From contig NC_009952.1 in the NCBI RefSeq assembly GCF_000018145.1, positions 2,480,001-2,544,000 of the forward strand: a stretch of DNA of 64,000 bases, written 5' to 3'. Shown piece after piece: positions 54,372 to 63,429 of the stretch (position 1 is its first letter; each line of letters begins with the position of its first letter). Position numbers and translations under genes: made by a program. The notes under the pieces are model-generated. The model was not told the origin of the DNA. It ran no database searches and was given only the letters and a program-made list of their open reading frames with translations. The stretch comes from Dinoroseobacter shibae DFL 12 = DSM 16493 (GTDB lineage: Bacteria > Pseudomonadota > Alphaproteobacteria > Rhodobacterales > Rhodobacteraceae).

Positions 54372-55064
54372 TTACCGCGACGCGGTGCGGCCGGGGTAAT
54401 ACTGCCGGTAGAACCGGTGCACGCCGATGGCGGCGGTGCGGATGTATTTCGACGCCCAGCCGGGGTTCACGGCGGTCGTGTGATAATGGGTCGCGCCATC
54501 GGTCAGGGGCCGCGTCGCGCTCTGCAGGCTCATCTTCGCGACCTTGCCGACCCGTTCCCAGGCCCGCGGCTCGGCGATCCGCTCCGGGTGCCCGTCACAG
54601 GTATAGGTGAACTGGCACTGGTATTTGCGCCCGGTGCCCTGGTTGATCACGGCGCAGACGGAATTCGGATACCGCGCCGACTCGACCCGGTTGAGGATCA
54701 CCTCCGCCACGGCGAACTGCCCCTTCACGGTCTCGCCGCGGGCCTCGAAATAGAGCGCCTCCGCCAGGCATTCCCACGCCTCGCCGCCGCTCACGGGGGG
54801 CTGGGCATCGATCCACTCACGGCTGTAGCGGCGCTCCGCGGGCAGCGGGCTGGTGGTGACCGGCGAGGCCAGCCGCTGCAACCGGTCGGAGGGCACGGCC
54901 GAAAGCATGCCCTGTTCGGTACTGAGCAGACCGCGCAGCTCCAGGTCGATGGCCTTGGTGGGGTTGTTGGACGACATGACCGTCACATCGGCCAGGGACA
55001 GAGAGCCAGTTGCAATAAAAAGGCCTGCCAATGCAGACCGCAAAACGGTTTGTCCAAACATCAT
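54372..55064 (-). CDS. SleB-type cell-wall hydrolase
   Basis: A 230-residue exported protein with a signal peptide (TVLRSALAGLFIATGSLSLA). The C-terminal hydrolase domain has WECLAEALYFEARGETVKGQ (the catalytic Glu of SleB/CwlJ-type lytic enzymes) and AEVILNRVESARYPNSVCAV, then CQFTYTCDG. Three consecutive ATGs follow a GAGG; I use the middle one at 55064, six bases after the site. Acts on peptidoglycan in the periplasm. Located 175 bases downstream of the PPDK-like gene. Confidence 0.85.
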   Translation of the reverse strand: MMFGQTVLRSALAGLFIATGSLSLADVTVMSSNNPTKAIDLELRGLLSTEQGMLSAVPSDRLQRLASPVTTSPLPAERRYSREWIDAQPPVSGGEAWECLAEALYFEARGETVKGQFAVAEVILNRVESARYPNSVCAVINQGTGRKYQCQFTYTCDGHPERIAEPRAWERVGKVAKMSLQSATRPLTDGATHYHTTAVNPGWASKYIRTAAIGVHRFYRQYYPGRTASR

Positions 55065-55239
55065 CATCAACCTCGTCAGCCCCCGCGCTACATCCGAACA
55101 GAATGATGCAGTCGCAGCAATTTCTCGCAGTTGCAGCATTGCGCAACTTGCGGGGCGTTCATATGAAAACAGGGCCGCCGCGTCCACCCCCGTGGCATTG
55201 GGGCAACAGTATGGCGGCAAGAAGGCGCTGACCGGATGG

Positions 55240-57828
55240 TCAGCTTCCGCTGCGAAGAACGCGTCCGAGCAGGTTGAAACGGCGCGGTTTTTTCTCGACC
55301 GGCGCGTCCGTCAGCGCCAGGTGGGCTGCGGCCATACGCGCCACGGGCACGCGAAACGGTGAGCACGAAACGTAGGAAAAGCCCGCTTTTCGGCAAAAAT
55401 CAATCGAATCGGGGTCGCCCCCATGCTCGCCGCAAATCGACAGGGTCAAGTCAGGTTTCACTGCCCTGCCTCGTTCGGCCGCGATGTTGAGCAATTCGCC
55501 CACACCATCCGCATCGAGCGTATGGAACGGATCCTCGGCAAAGACCCCCTGCTGGACATAAGTTCCCATGAACCGGCCTGCATCGTCGCGGCTGAGCCCA
55601 TAGGTCATCTGGGTCAGGTCATTGGTTCCAAATGATAAAAAGTCGGTGATCTCGGCGATCTCCCCGGCCTTCAGGGCGGCGCGCGGCGTCTCCACCATCA
55701 CGCCCAGACGGAAGCCGAAGCGCGTGCCGCGCTCGTTGCGCACCGCGGCGGCGACCGCATCGATATTGGTCTTGAGCAGTTCGACCTCTCGCCGGGCCGA
55801 AACCAGCGGCAGCATGATCTCCGGCGTCACGATCGCGCCCTTGAGGCTGACATCCACCGTCGCCTCGAAGATCGCGCGCGCCTGCATCTCGTAGATCTCC
55901 GGGATCGCGATGCCGAGCCGCACGCCGCGCATGCCCAGCATCGGGTTGTATTCGCTCAGCGCCTCGATCCGGTGGGTGACCGTCGAGACCGGCAGGTCCA
56001 GCGCCTCGGCCAGGTTCCAGATGCCCTCCCGCGAGGTCGGCAGGAACTCGTGCAGGGGCGGGTCGAACAGCCGGATGCAGACCGGCTTGCCGCGCATGAT
56101 CTCGAACAGGTCGACGAAATCCTCCCGCTGCATGGGCAAGAGCCGCTCCAGCGCCGCGCCGCGCGCCTCGCCGGTCTCGGCGAAGATCATCTCGTGCATC
56201 ACGGTCAGGCGGTCTTCGTCGAAGAACATGTGCTCGGTCCGGCACAGCCCGATCCCCTCGGCGTCGAACCGGCGGGCGGTTTCGGCGTCGGCGGGCGTGT
56301 CCGCATTGGCACGGATGCCGATATCGCGGGCCTGGTCGGCCCAGGCCATGAGCGTGCGGAAGGACCCGTCGAGCGCCGGCTCCATCAGCCGCGGCGCCCC
56401 GGCGAGACAAGCCCCGGCGGTTCCGTCCAGGGTCACCGTGTCGCCCTCGGCAAACACGCGCCCATCCCGGGTGGTCAGGGTTTTTGCCCGCAAATCCAGG
56501 GTGATATCCCGCGTGCCCACGACGCAAGGCTTGCCCAGGCCCCTGGCGATCACCGCCGCGTGGCTGGTCATGCCGCCCTTCTCGGTCAGCACGCCGGAGG
56601 CCGCGTGCATGCCCCGGATATCCTCGGGCGAGGTTTCGGGCCGGACCAGGATGCAGGGCGTCTCCTGGGCGGCGCAGGCCTGGGCGGCGGTGGCGGAAAA
56701 CACCAGCTGCCCGGTCGCCGCGCCGGGGCTGGCGGCCATGCCCTTGGCGATCGGGTCGCGCTGCGCGTCGAACGCGACCTGCCGGTGCAGCAGTTCGGGC
56801 AAGGTGCGCGGCTCGATCCGCAGGATCGCGTCCTCCTTGCTGATCACGCCGCTTTCGGCCAGCGCCACGGCGATGCGCACCGCCGCCCGGGGCGCGCGCG
56901 GCACGCGGACCGCGTCGAGCACGCTGAGCTTGCCGGCATCGAGGGCGAACTCGATCTGCATCTCCTCGCGCAGCCCGGTGCGCAGCACATCGCCGAAGGC
57001 GCGCAGCTCGGCAAAGGCCTCGGGGCAGGCGTCTTCGAGGGACGGGCCGCGGCTGTCGCGGGACAGGTACAACGCCTCGGCCCGGCGGGCGAGCGCGTCG
57101 CGGCCCTGGGACTGGCTGAGATAGCGGCCGGTGATCTGGGCCAGGCCGGTCTCGGAGCTGACGAACTGAATCACGCCGGAGCCGCTCTCGGCCGCGCCCA
57201 TGCCCAGCGCCATGCGTTGCACCACGAGCCCGAGTCCCGCATCAGGCGGCGCGCCCTTGGCCTGGCGCAGCAGCCGTGCGGAGGTCCCTTCCCAGGCGCG
57301 TGCCATGGATTTCAGCACCGCGGCGAGCTGATTCGCCGGGTCCTGGGGGAAGGGTTCGTCCATTTCTTCTTCATATATTTCAAGGGATTGGACGAGGGCG
57401 TCGCGAGTTGGCTCGGTTGGCTCGAACAGCTCGGGATCGAGCCGAGCGACCTCCACCGCGTAGGCCTGCACGAAGCGCAGATAAAGCGCGCGGGCGGCCT
57501 CGGCGCCGATGGTTTCCGACAGGGTCAGCAGCATGGTGTCGTTCATGCCCACATCGAGCATCGCCGTGGGGCCGCCCCATTCCTGCATCGCCGGGCTGGG
57601 CCGTACGGAGACCAGGCTGTCGGCCCCGAAACTTCCCAAAAGGGGCCTTGTATCAATGACTTGACCCGCCGCGATCCCGTGCACCGTCTCGAAGCTCAGC
57701 GCGACGGTATGGGGCACGGGCATGTCGAGCCGGATCAGCCGCTGGATGCATTTCGCGCGTTGGCCGTGGGTCTCGGCGGAGAGGTCCACGGTCCTTGTGA
57801 TCTCGGTGAAAGGCGCGTTCTTCTGCAC
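55240..57828 (-). CDS. ppdK: Pyruvate phosphate dikinase-like protein with degenerate ATP-grasp half
   Basis: An 862-residue member of the PPDK/PEP-utilising family. The swivelling phospho-His domain (EKGGMTSHAAVIARG, His423) and the PEP/pyruvate barrel, with catalytic Cys799 in LSICGEHGG, are intact; their spacing of 376 equals that of Clostridium symbiosum PPDK (His455, Cys831) as I recall it. The N-terminal ATP-grasp half is eroded: GGKGANL is replaced by HGQRAK near residue 21, SVRSGAR by SVRPSPA at 74, and the D-I-E...Q set by QIE (291) and LDAV (305). ATP use is therefore doubtful. A true PPDK may exist elsewhere. Short AT-rich patches break the GC-rich codon use. Confidence 0.8.
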   Translation of the reverse strand: MQKNAPFTEITRTVDLSAETHGQRAKCIQRLIRLDMPVPHTVALSFETVHGIAAGQVIDTRPLLGSFGADSLVSVRPSPAMQEWGGPTAMLDVGMNDTMLLTLSETIGAEAARALYLRFVQAYAVEVARLDPELFEPTEPTRDALVQSLEIYEEEMDEPFPQDPANQLAAVLKSMARAWEGTSARLLRQAKGAPPDAGLGLVVQRMALGMGAAESGSGVIQFVSSETGLAQITGRYLSQSQGRDALARRAEALYLSRDSRGPSLEDACPEAFAELRAFGDVLRTGLREEMQIEFALDAGKLSVLDAVRVPRAPRAAVRIAVALAESGVISKEDAILRIEPRTLPELLHRQVAFDAQRDPIAKGMAASPGAATGQLVFSATAAQACAAQETPCILVRPETSPEDIRGMHAASGVLTEKGGMTSHAAVIARGLGKPCVVGTRDITLDLRAKTLTTRDGRVFAEGDTVTLDGTAGACLAGAPRLMEPALDGSFRTLMAWADQARDIGIRANADTPADAETARRFDAEGIGLCRTEHMFFDEDRLTVMHEMIFAETGEARGAALERLLPMQREDFVDLFEIMRGKPVCIRLFDPPLHEFLPTSREGIWNLAEALDLPVSTVTHRIEALSEYNPMLGMRGVRLGIAIPEIYEMQARAIFEATVDVSLKGAIVTPEIMLPLVSARREVELLKTNIDAVAAAVRNERGTRFGFRLGVMVETPRAALKAGEIAEITDFLSFGTNDLTQMTYGLSRDDAGRFMGTYVQQGVFAEDPFHTLDADGVGELLNIAAERGRAVKPDLTLSICGEHGGDPDSIDFCRKAGFSYVSCSPFRVPVARMAAAHLALTDAPVEKKPRRFNLLGRVLRSGS

Positions 57829-57984
57829 CGCAGCATCCTCCTGTTAGCGCTACGATAGACGGAGTCGGCGCATTTGCAACTGCCACCAAGGACGCATCTG
57901 CACGCGGTCGGATCCGGGTCGGGCACCTGTCGGACATGCGTCGGGCAAGTGTCGGGCACCTCCGCGCGCCCCGTTCAGGGCGCG

Positions 57985-60147
57985 TTAACCCTCGATCCTG
58001 GTCAGATCGGCCAGTTTCAGGCAGGTCGCGCGGATGCGGGAGAGCAGGTTGAGCCGGTTGCGGCGCAGGATCTGGTTCTCGGCATTGACCTGCACGGCCT
58101 CGAAGAAGGCATCGAGCGGCGCGCGCAGGGACGCCATGGCGGCGGTGGCGGCGGCGAAATCCTCGGCTTCGAGCGCCGGGTCGATCACGGCCTCGGCGGT
58201 GTCGAGGGCCGCGAAGAGCGCGCGCTCCTCGTCGGTCTCGGCAAACTTCGGGTCCGCGCCGTAGGAGTATTCGACCCCGTCGGCCTCCTCCGCCTGGGTG
58301 AGGATGTTGTTGGCGCGCTTGAACCCCTGGAGCAGGTTCTCGCCATCCTCGGTTTTCAGGGTTTCCGAAAGGGCGCGGGCGCGGTTCACCAGCAGCAGCA
58401 GGTCGTCATTGCCCTCCATGGCGAGACAGGCGTCGATGATATCGTGGCGGATGCCCTCGTCGCGCAGGAAGACCTTGAGGCGGTCGTGGAAGAAGGAGAG
58501 GAGGTCGTCCTGACTGCGGGCAACCAACGCCTTCCAGTCGCTCATCGATTTGCTACCGTCGGCACGTTCTTGATCAGTTTTTGCATGCGCAACGAGGGCA
58601 GAGAATAGTGGTCTCGAAGTGTTCTCGGAGTTGTGGTGCTTAACCGAATTAATTAGCGGCAATCGAAGCCCATTCTCCAGCACGATCCGGATCACGCCGA
58701 GGGCGGCGCGGCGCAAGGCAAATGGGTCCTTGGAGCCGGTGGGTTTCTCGTCGATGGCCCAGAAGCCGGTGAGGGTGTCGAGCTTGTCGGCCAGCGCCAC
58801 GGCGATGCTGAGGGGGGCTGTGGGCACGGCGTCGGAGGGGCCGAGGGGTTGGTAGTGGTCCTGGGCGACCGCGGCGATCTCCGCCGGGTGGCCCGCGGCC
58901 TCGGCATAGTAGCGGCCCATCAGGCCCTGAAGCTCGGGGAACTCAAAGACCATTTCCGAGCTGAGGTCCGCCTTGGCCAGTTCGGCGGCGGTGCGGGCGG
59001 CGTCCGGGTCGGCGCCGACCTGGGGCGCGAGGGTGGCGGCGAGATCGGCGATGCGGGCGATGCGGGCGGCTTGGGAGCCGAGCTTGTTGTGGAAGGTGAC
59101 GTTTTCCAGCGCCTCGCGCCAGGGCTGCATGCCTGCGCGGGCGATCCTCAGATCGTTTTCCCAAAAGAACTTGGCATCGGCCAGCCGCGCCGAGAGAACC
59201 TTGCGGTTTCCGGCGAGTATCGTGGCCCCGTGATCGGTGGTTTCCGTATTTGCCACTGTCACAAATCGAACAATTTTGCCGGATTTCAGATCTCGAACGC
59301 TGAAAAACTTTTGATGTTCTTTCATCGAGGTCTGCAGCACCTCGGGCGGCAGGTCGAGGAAGTCCGCGTCGATCTCCCCCATCAGGGGCACGGGAAATTC
59401 CACCAGACCGGCGACCTCGGACAGCAATCTGCGATCCTCCACGACCTCCAGCCCCTGGGCGAAGGCTTGATTGGTGGCGTCGGCCCAGATATGCTCGGCC
59501 CGTTCCTCGGCATCGAGAATGACCTTGGCGCGGCGCAGCTTGGTCTCGTAATCCTCGAACCCGTGGACCTTGATCTCGCCGGGTGCCAGGAAGCGGTGGC
59601 CCTCGGTCACATCCCCGGCGGTGATGCCGTCGACGGTCAGGGGCACGATTTCGGCCCCCTCTTCATCGCGGATCAGGCAGAGGATGCGATGCAGCGGGCG
59701 GACCCAGCGCAAGGAGCTGCTGCCCCAGCGCATGGATTTCGGCCAGGGGAAGTTGCGGATGGTGGTCTCGAGCACCTCGGCCACGATCTCCGCCGCCGGG
59801 CGGCCCGGTTTTTCGATCACGGCGAAGAGGACGTCGCCCTTGGGGGTCTCGCGGGTCTCAAGCTGCTCGCGGCCGAGGCCCGTGGAGCGCAGGAACCCCT
59901 CGATGGCTTTCTCGGGCGCGTCGGCCTTGGGCCCCTTGCGCTCTTCGCGCACGGGCGCGGAGGCGGCGAGCATGTCGGAGACCACCAGGGTCAGGCGGCG
60001 CGGCGTGGCATAGGCGCGGGCCCCGGCATAGGTGATGCCCGCCTCGACCAGCCCGTTCGTGACCAGCTTTTGCAGGTCCTGCGCCGCGCGGGCCTGCATC
60101 CGGGCGGGGATTTCCTCGGAAAAGAGTTCGATCAGAAGCTCGGGCAT
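57985..60147 (-). CDS. glyS: Glycyl-tRNA synthetase beta subunit
   Basis: A 720-residue subunit of the bacterial alpha2-beta2 enzyme. LLIELFSEEIPARMQARAAQ, RRLTLVVSDM, EFPVPLMGEIDADFLDLPPE, SSEMVFEFPELQGLMGRYYA and DKLDTLTGFWAIDEKPTGSK are family blocks, and the C-terminus carries the anticodon-binding-like domain. Between residues about 495 and 540 (KHHNSENTSRPLFSALVAHA) there is an insertion not typical of the family, encoded by AT-richer DNA. Part of a glyQ-X-glyS operon; starts 3 bases after the middle gene. Confidence 0.94.
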   Translation of the reverse strand: MPELLIELFSEEIPARMQARAAQDLQKLVTNGLVEAGITYAGARAYATPRRLTLVVSDMLAASAPVREERKGPKADAPEKAIEGFLRSTGLGREQLETRETPKGDVLFAVIEKPGRPAAEIVAEVLETTIRNFPWPKSMRWGSSSLRWVRPLHRILCLIRDEEGAEIVPLTVDGITAGDVTEGHRFLAPGEIKVHGFEDYETKLRRAKVILDAEERAEHIWADATNQAFAQGLEVVEDRRLLSEVAGLVEFPVPLMGEIDADFLDLPPEVLQTSMKEHQKFFSVRDLKSGKIVRFVTVANTETTDHGATILAGNRKVLSARLADAKFFWENDLRIARAGMQPWREALENVTFHNKLGSQAARIARIADLAATLAPQVGADPDAARTAAELAKADLSSEMVFEFPELQGLMGRYYAEAAGHPAEIAAVAQDHYQPLGPSDAVPTAPLSIAVALADKLDTLTGFWAIDEKPTGSKDPFALRRAALGVIRIVLENGLRLPLINSVKHHNSENTSRPLFSALVAHAKTDQERADGSKSMSDWKALVARSQDDLLSFFHDRLKVFLRDEGIRHDIIDACLAMEGNDDLLLLVNRARALSETLKTEDGENLLQGFKRANNILTQAEEADGVEYSYGADPKFAETDEERALFAALDTAEAVIDPALEAEDFAAATAAMASLRAPLDAFFEAVQVNAENQILRRNRLNLLSRIRATCLKLADLTRIEG

Positions 60148-60150
60148 CGG

Positions 60151-60627
60151 TCAGTCCGCAAATTTTTCATTGAGTTGGTGCCAGGCAAAGGCGCGCCCGT
60201 CGCGATACACGGCGACGATCCGGTCCACGCCATCGGCGATCTCGGCCTCGCCCAGGAAGGCCAGCGCCGTGCCGTCGCGCAGGTCCGCGCCAATCCGTGC
60301 GGCGTCGAAGCAGTCGAACCAGCCGGGCGCGTTCAGGGGCACGGCGGCGTCGTGGATCACGTAGCTCTCGGTCAGCAAGGCGAGGCTTTCGGACGTGTCG
60401 AAACAGGCGCGGAAGCGCAGGGGGCTGGAGCTGCCGTCGATCGCCTGCAGGTTGGTCGCCAGCATCGGTTCGGGCGCGTCCTGCCCGCCCAGGGGGGTCA
60501 GGCGGATGGTGACGGTTTCGGCATCAACCTGTTCATAATAGGCGTAAATCTGGGTGTAGTAGACCACGATCCCGAAGATCAGGGCAAAGCCCACGATCGC
60601 GCCGCCGACGAGCTTGCCCCGGTTCAT
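60151..60627 (-). CDS. DUF6446-like membrane-anchored protein between glyQ and glyS
   Basis: A 158-residue protein with an N-terminal membrane anchor ([17 protein letters not shown] near residue 8) and a periplasmic domain ([45 protein letters not shown]). I take it for the DUF6446 type seen in Rhodobacteraceae, from memory of its usual place between glyQ and glyS. The ATG at 60627 overlaps the glyQ stop by four bases. Function unknown; it has no reason to bind tRNA, so its place in the operon is a puzzle. Confidence 0.75.
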   Translation of the reverse strand: MNRGKLVGGAIVGFALIFGIVVYYTQIYAYYEQVDAETVTIRLTPLGGQDAPEPMLATNLQAIDGSSSPLRFRACFDTSESLALLTESYVIHDAAVPLNAPGWFDCFDAARIGADLRDGTALAFLGEAEIADGVDRIVAVYRDGRAFAWHQLNEKFAD

Positions 60628-61550
60628 GCGGGCGCAGGCGTCCAGCCGCCGGCCTCGGTTTGCACGAAGGCATCGGCGCAGGCCTTGGCGAGCGCGCGGA
60701 CCCGGCCGATATAGGCCTGGCGTTCGGTGACCGAGATCACGCCGCGCGCATCCAGCAGGTTGAACAGGTGGCTGGCCTTGATGCACTGGTCATAGGCCGG
60801 GTGGACCATGAGGATGCGTTTGCCGGTTTTCGGGTCTTGGTGCGGGGCCGCGAGGGCGGCGGCGCATTCGGCCTCCGCCTCCTCGAAGTGCTTGAGCAGG
60901 GTCGCGGTGTCGGCCTGGTCGAAGTTCCAGCGGGAATACTCGGCCTCGGTCTGGCGGAAGACGTCGCCATAGCTCAGCGGGATGGCTGCGTCGGGGGCGT
61001 TGAAGGGCATGTCCATGACGTGATCGACGCCGAGCACATACATCGCCAGCCGTTCGAGACCATAGGTCAGCTCCCCCGAGACCGGGCGGCAGTCATGGCC
61101 GCCGACCTGCTGGAAATAGGTGAATTGCGAGACTTCCATGCCGTCGCACCAGACCTCCCATCCCAGGCCCCAGGCGCCGAGCGTGGGGCTTTCCCAGTCG
61201 TCCTCGACAAAGCGGATGTCGTGGAGGGCGGCGTCGATGCCGATGGCACGGAGCGAGCCGAGATAGAGCTCCTGCAGGTCGGGGGGGCTGGGTTTGATGA
61301 TGACCTGGTACTGGTAGTAGTGCTGCAGCCGGTTGGGGTTCTCGCCGTAGCGGCCATCGGTGGGGCGGCGCGAGGGCTGGACATAGGCGGCGGCCCAGGG
61401 GCGGCTGCCCAGCGCGCGCAGGGTGGTGGCCGGGTGGAAGGTGCCTGCACCCACCTCCATGTCATAGGGTTGCAGCACGGCGCAGCCCTGGTCGGCCCAG
61501 TAGGCCTGCAGGCGTAGAATGATTTCCTGGAACGAGCGGGGGGTGTCCAT
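60624..61550 (-). CDS. glyQ: Glycyl-tRNA synthetase alpha subunit
   Basis: A 308-residue class II synthetase subunit. [60 protein letters not shown] and [19 protein letters not shown] contain class II motifs 1-3. Start at 61550 ([10 protein letters not shown]). Overlaps the next gene by four bases. Confidence 0.96.
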   Translation of the reverse strand: MDTPRSFQEIILRLQAYWADQGCAVLQPYDMEVGAGTFHPATTLRALGSRPWAAAYVQPSRRPTDGRYGENPNRLQHYYQYQVIIKPSPPDLQELYLGSLRAIGIDAALHDIRFVEDDWESPTLGAWGLGWEVWCDGMEVSQFTYFQQVGGHDCRPVSGELTYGLERLAMYVLGVDHVMDMPFNAPDAAIPLSYGDVFRQTEAEYSRWNFDQADTATLLKHFEEAEAECAAALAAPHQDPKTGKRILMVHPAYDQCIKASHLFNLLDARGVISVTERQAYIGRVRALAKACADAFVQTEAGGWTPAPA

Positions 61551-61692
61551 GGGGATGCCTTTGATCAGAGCCGCGTTCTCAATAGGCAACAGCCCCGGCA
61601 GGGTCAACGCGCCCCGGACGGGTTCTGCGTGCAGGGGACGGCGGATTTTGCCAAAGTGCGGCGCAAACGGGCAATTTTGATCGAGGACAAGC

Positions 61693-63423
61693 GTGACAGG
61701 ACGGATTTTTGCAGGGGCGGCGACGGCGATCTGGCTGATGGCGGGGGTTGCAGGCGCGCAGGAGCAGGTGTGGATCCAGGTCGAGGCACAGCCGACGCTG
61801 CGCGCGGCGGAGGACCGGGCGCGGGATTACGCGGGCGCGTTGGGCGATGTGGCGGGCTTCCGGCTGCCGTCGGGGTGGTACGCGATCGCGCTGGGGCCGT
61901 TCAGCCCGGGCGACGCGGCGGCGGTGCTGTCGCGGCTGCGCAGTTTCGGCCAGGTGCCGGGCGACAGTTTCATCGCCGATGGCACGGATTACGGCGCGGC
62001 GTTCTGGCCCCAAGGGCAGGTCACGCCGCCCGCGACCGCACCCGGGCTGGTGCCCGACGCGCCGGTCCTGACGATCAGCCCGATCCCCGAGGCCCCCGAC
62101 GAGACCGAGGCCGAGGCCCGCGCCAGCGAGCGCGCCCTGGACCGGCCCGCGCGGGAGGCCTTGCAGCAGGCGATGCAGTGGTTCGGGTTCTACCGGGCGG
62201 CGATTGACGGGGCGTTCGGCCCGGGCACGCGGCGGGCCATGTCGGAGTGGCAGGCCGATCGCGGCTTGCCGGTGACCGGCACGCTGACCACGGCGCAGCG
62301 CGCGCAGCTGCTGGCCGAATGGCAGGGCGACCTGGCCGCGCTGGGGATGACCCGCGTGGCCCGCGAAGACGCCGGGATCGCGCTGGACATGCCGATGGGA
62401 ATGGTGGCGTTCGACCGGATCGAGCCGCCCTTCGTGCATTACACCGGCGACGGCGGGCGCAAGGCACTGCTGATCAGCCAGGAGGGCTCGCCCGCGGGCC
62501 TCGCCGGGCTGTACGAGATCATGCAGACGCTGGAGGTGATCCCGCGGGAGGGGGAACGGGCGCTCTCGGGCGACAGCTTCGAGATCCGCGGGCGCAACGG
62601 CGAGATCGAGTCCTATACCTATGCCGCGCTGGAGGATGGGCTGATCAAGGGCTTCACCCTGGTGTGGCCGCCCGAGGACGCGCGCCTGATGGCGCGGGCG
62701 GCGCAGATGATGCGCGCGAGTTTCGAGCCCGTGGGCGACAGCGCGCTGGACCCGACGCTGGGCGACCGCCAAGCCGAGCAGCGGATCGACCTGCTGGCGG
62801 GGCTGGAGGTGCGGCAACCGATCCGCGCGGGGTCGGGGTTTTTCGTCACGCCCGCGGGAGACGTGCTGACGGCGGCGCGGGGGCTGGAGGGCTGCGCGCG
62901 GCTGACCATCGGGGACGACATCGCGGCGGAACTGACACAGAGCGATCCGGATCTGGGCCTTGCGCTGCTCAGCCCGACCGAGACCGTGGCACCGATGGCC
63001 GTGGCGCGGTTCGCGCCCGGGCCTGCGCGGTTGCAGGCGGAGATCGCGGTGGCGGGCTATTCCTATGGCGGGCTGCTGGGGGCGCCGACGCTGAGTTTCG
63101 GGACACTGGCGGATCTGCGCGGCCTGACCGGGGAAGACGCGCTCGACCGGCTCGCCGTGACCGTGACCGAGGCCGATGCGGGCGGCCCGGTTCTGGACGT
63201 GGCGGGCGGGGTGCTGGGGCTGTTGCTGCCCCGGGGCATGGACGGGGGCCGGGTGCTGCCGGAGGACGTGAATTTCAGTGCCGATGCGGCCGCGATCACC
63301 GACTGGCTGGGCGCGGCGGGGGTCGAGATCGTCCAGAGCGATCCAAGTACCGCCCTGCCGCCCGAGCGGTTGGCCATGCTGGCGGAGAACCTCACGGTGC
63401 TGGTGTCGTGCTGGGCCGAGTAG
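61693..63423 (+). CDS. Exported SPOR/peptidoglycan-binding pseudo-serine-protease
   Basis: A 576-residue secreted protein: signal peptide ([17 protein letters not shown]), a SPOR-like domain ([18 protein letters not shown]) at 25-105, a peptidoglycan-binding type 1 domain ([20 protein letters not shown]) near 155-210 and a C-terminal trypsin-like domain from about 370. In that domain [20 protein letters not shown] has Arg396 at the catalytic His position and [11 protein letters not shown] has Ala496 at the Ser position, while the Asp region [10 protein letters not shown] (Asp420) remains. It should be inactive as a protease and may serve as a binding module at the cell wall. Confidence 0.8.
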   Translation: MTGRIFAGAATAIWLMAGVAGAQEQVWIQVEAQPTLRAAEDRARDYAGALGDVAGFRLPSGWYAIALGPFSPGDAAAVLSRLRSFGQVPGDSFIADGTDYGAAFWPQGQVTPPATAPGLVPDAPVLTISPIPEAPDETEAEARASERALDRPAREALQQAMQWFGFYRAAIDGAFGPGTRRAMSEWQADRGLPVTGTLTTAQRAQLLAEWQGDLAALGMTRVAREDAGIALDMPMGMVAFDRIEPPFVHYTGDGGRKALLISQEGSPAGLAGLYEIMQTLEVIPREGERALSGDSFEIRGRNGEIESYTYAALEDGLIKGFTLVWPPEDARLMARAAQMMRASFEPVGDSALDPTLGDRQAEQRIDLLAGLEVRQPIRAGSGFFVTPAGDVLTAARGLEGCARLTIGDDIAAELTQSDPDLGLALLSPTETVAPMAVARFAPGPARLQAEIAVAGYSYGGLLGAPTLSFGTLADLRGLTGEDALDRLAVTVTEADAGGPVLDVAGGVLGLLLPRGMDGGRVLPEDVNFSADAAAITDWLGAAGVEIVQSDPSTALPPERLAMLAENLTVLVSCWAE

Positions 63424-63429
63424 GGTCGC

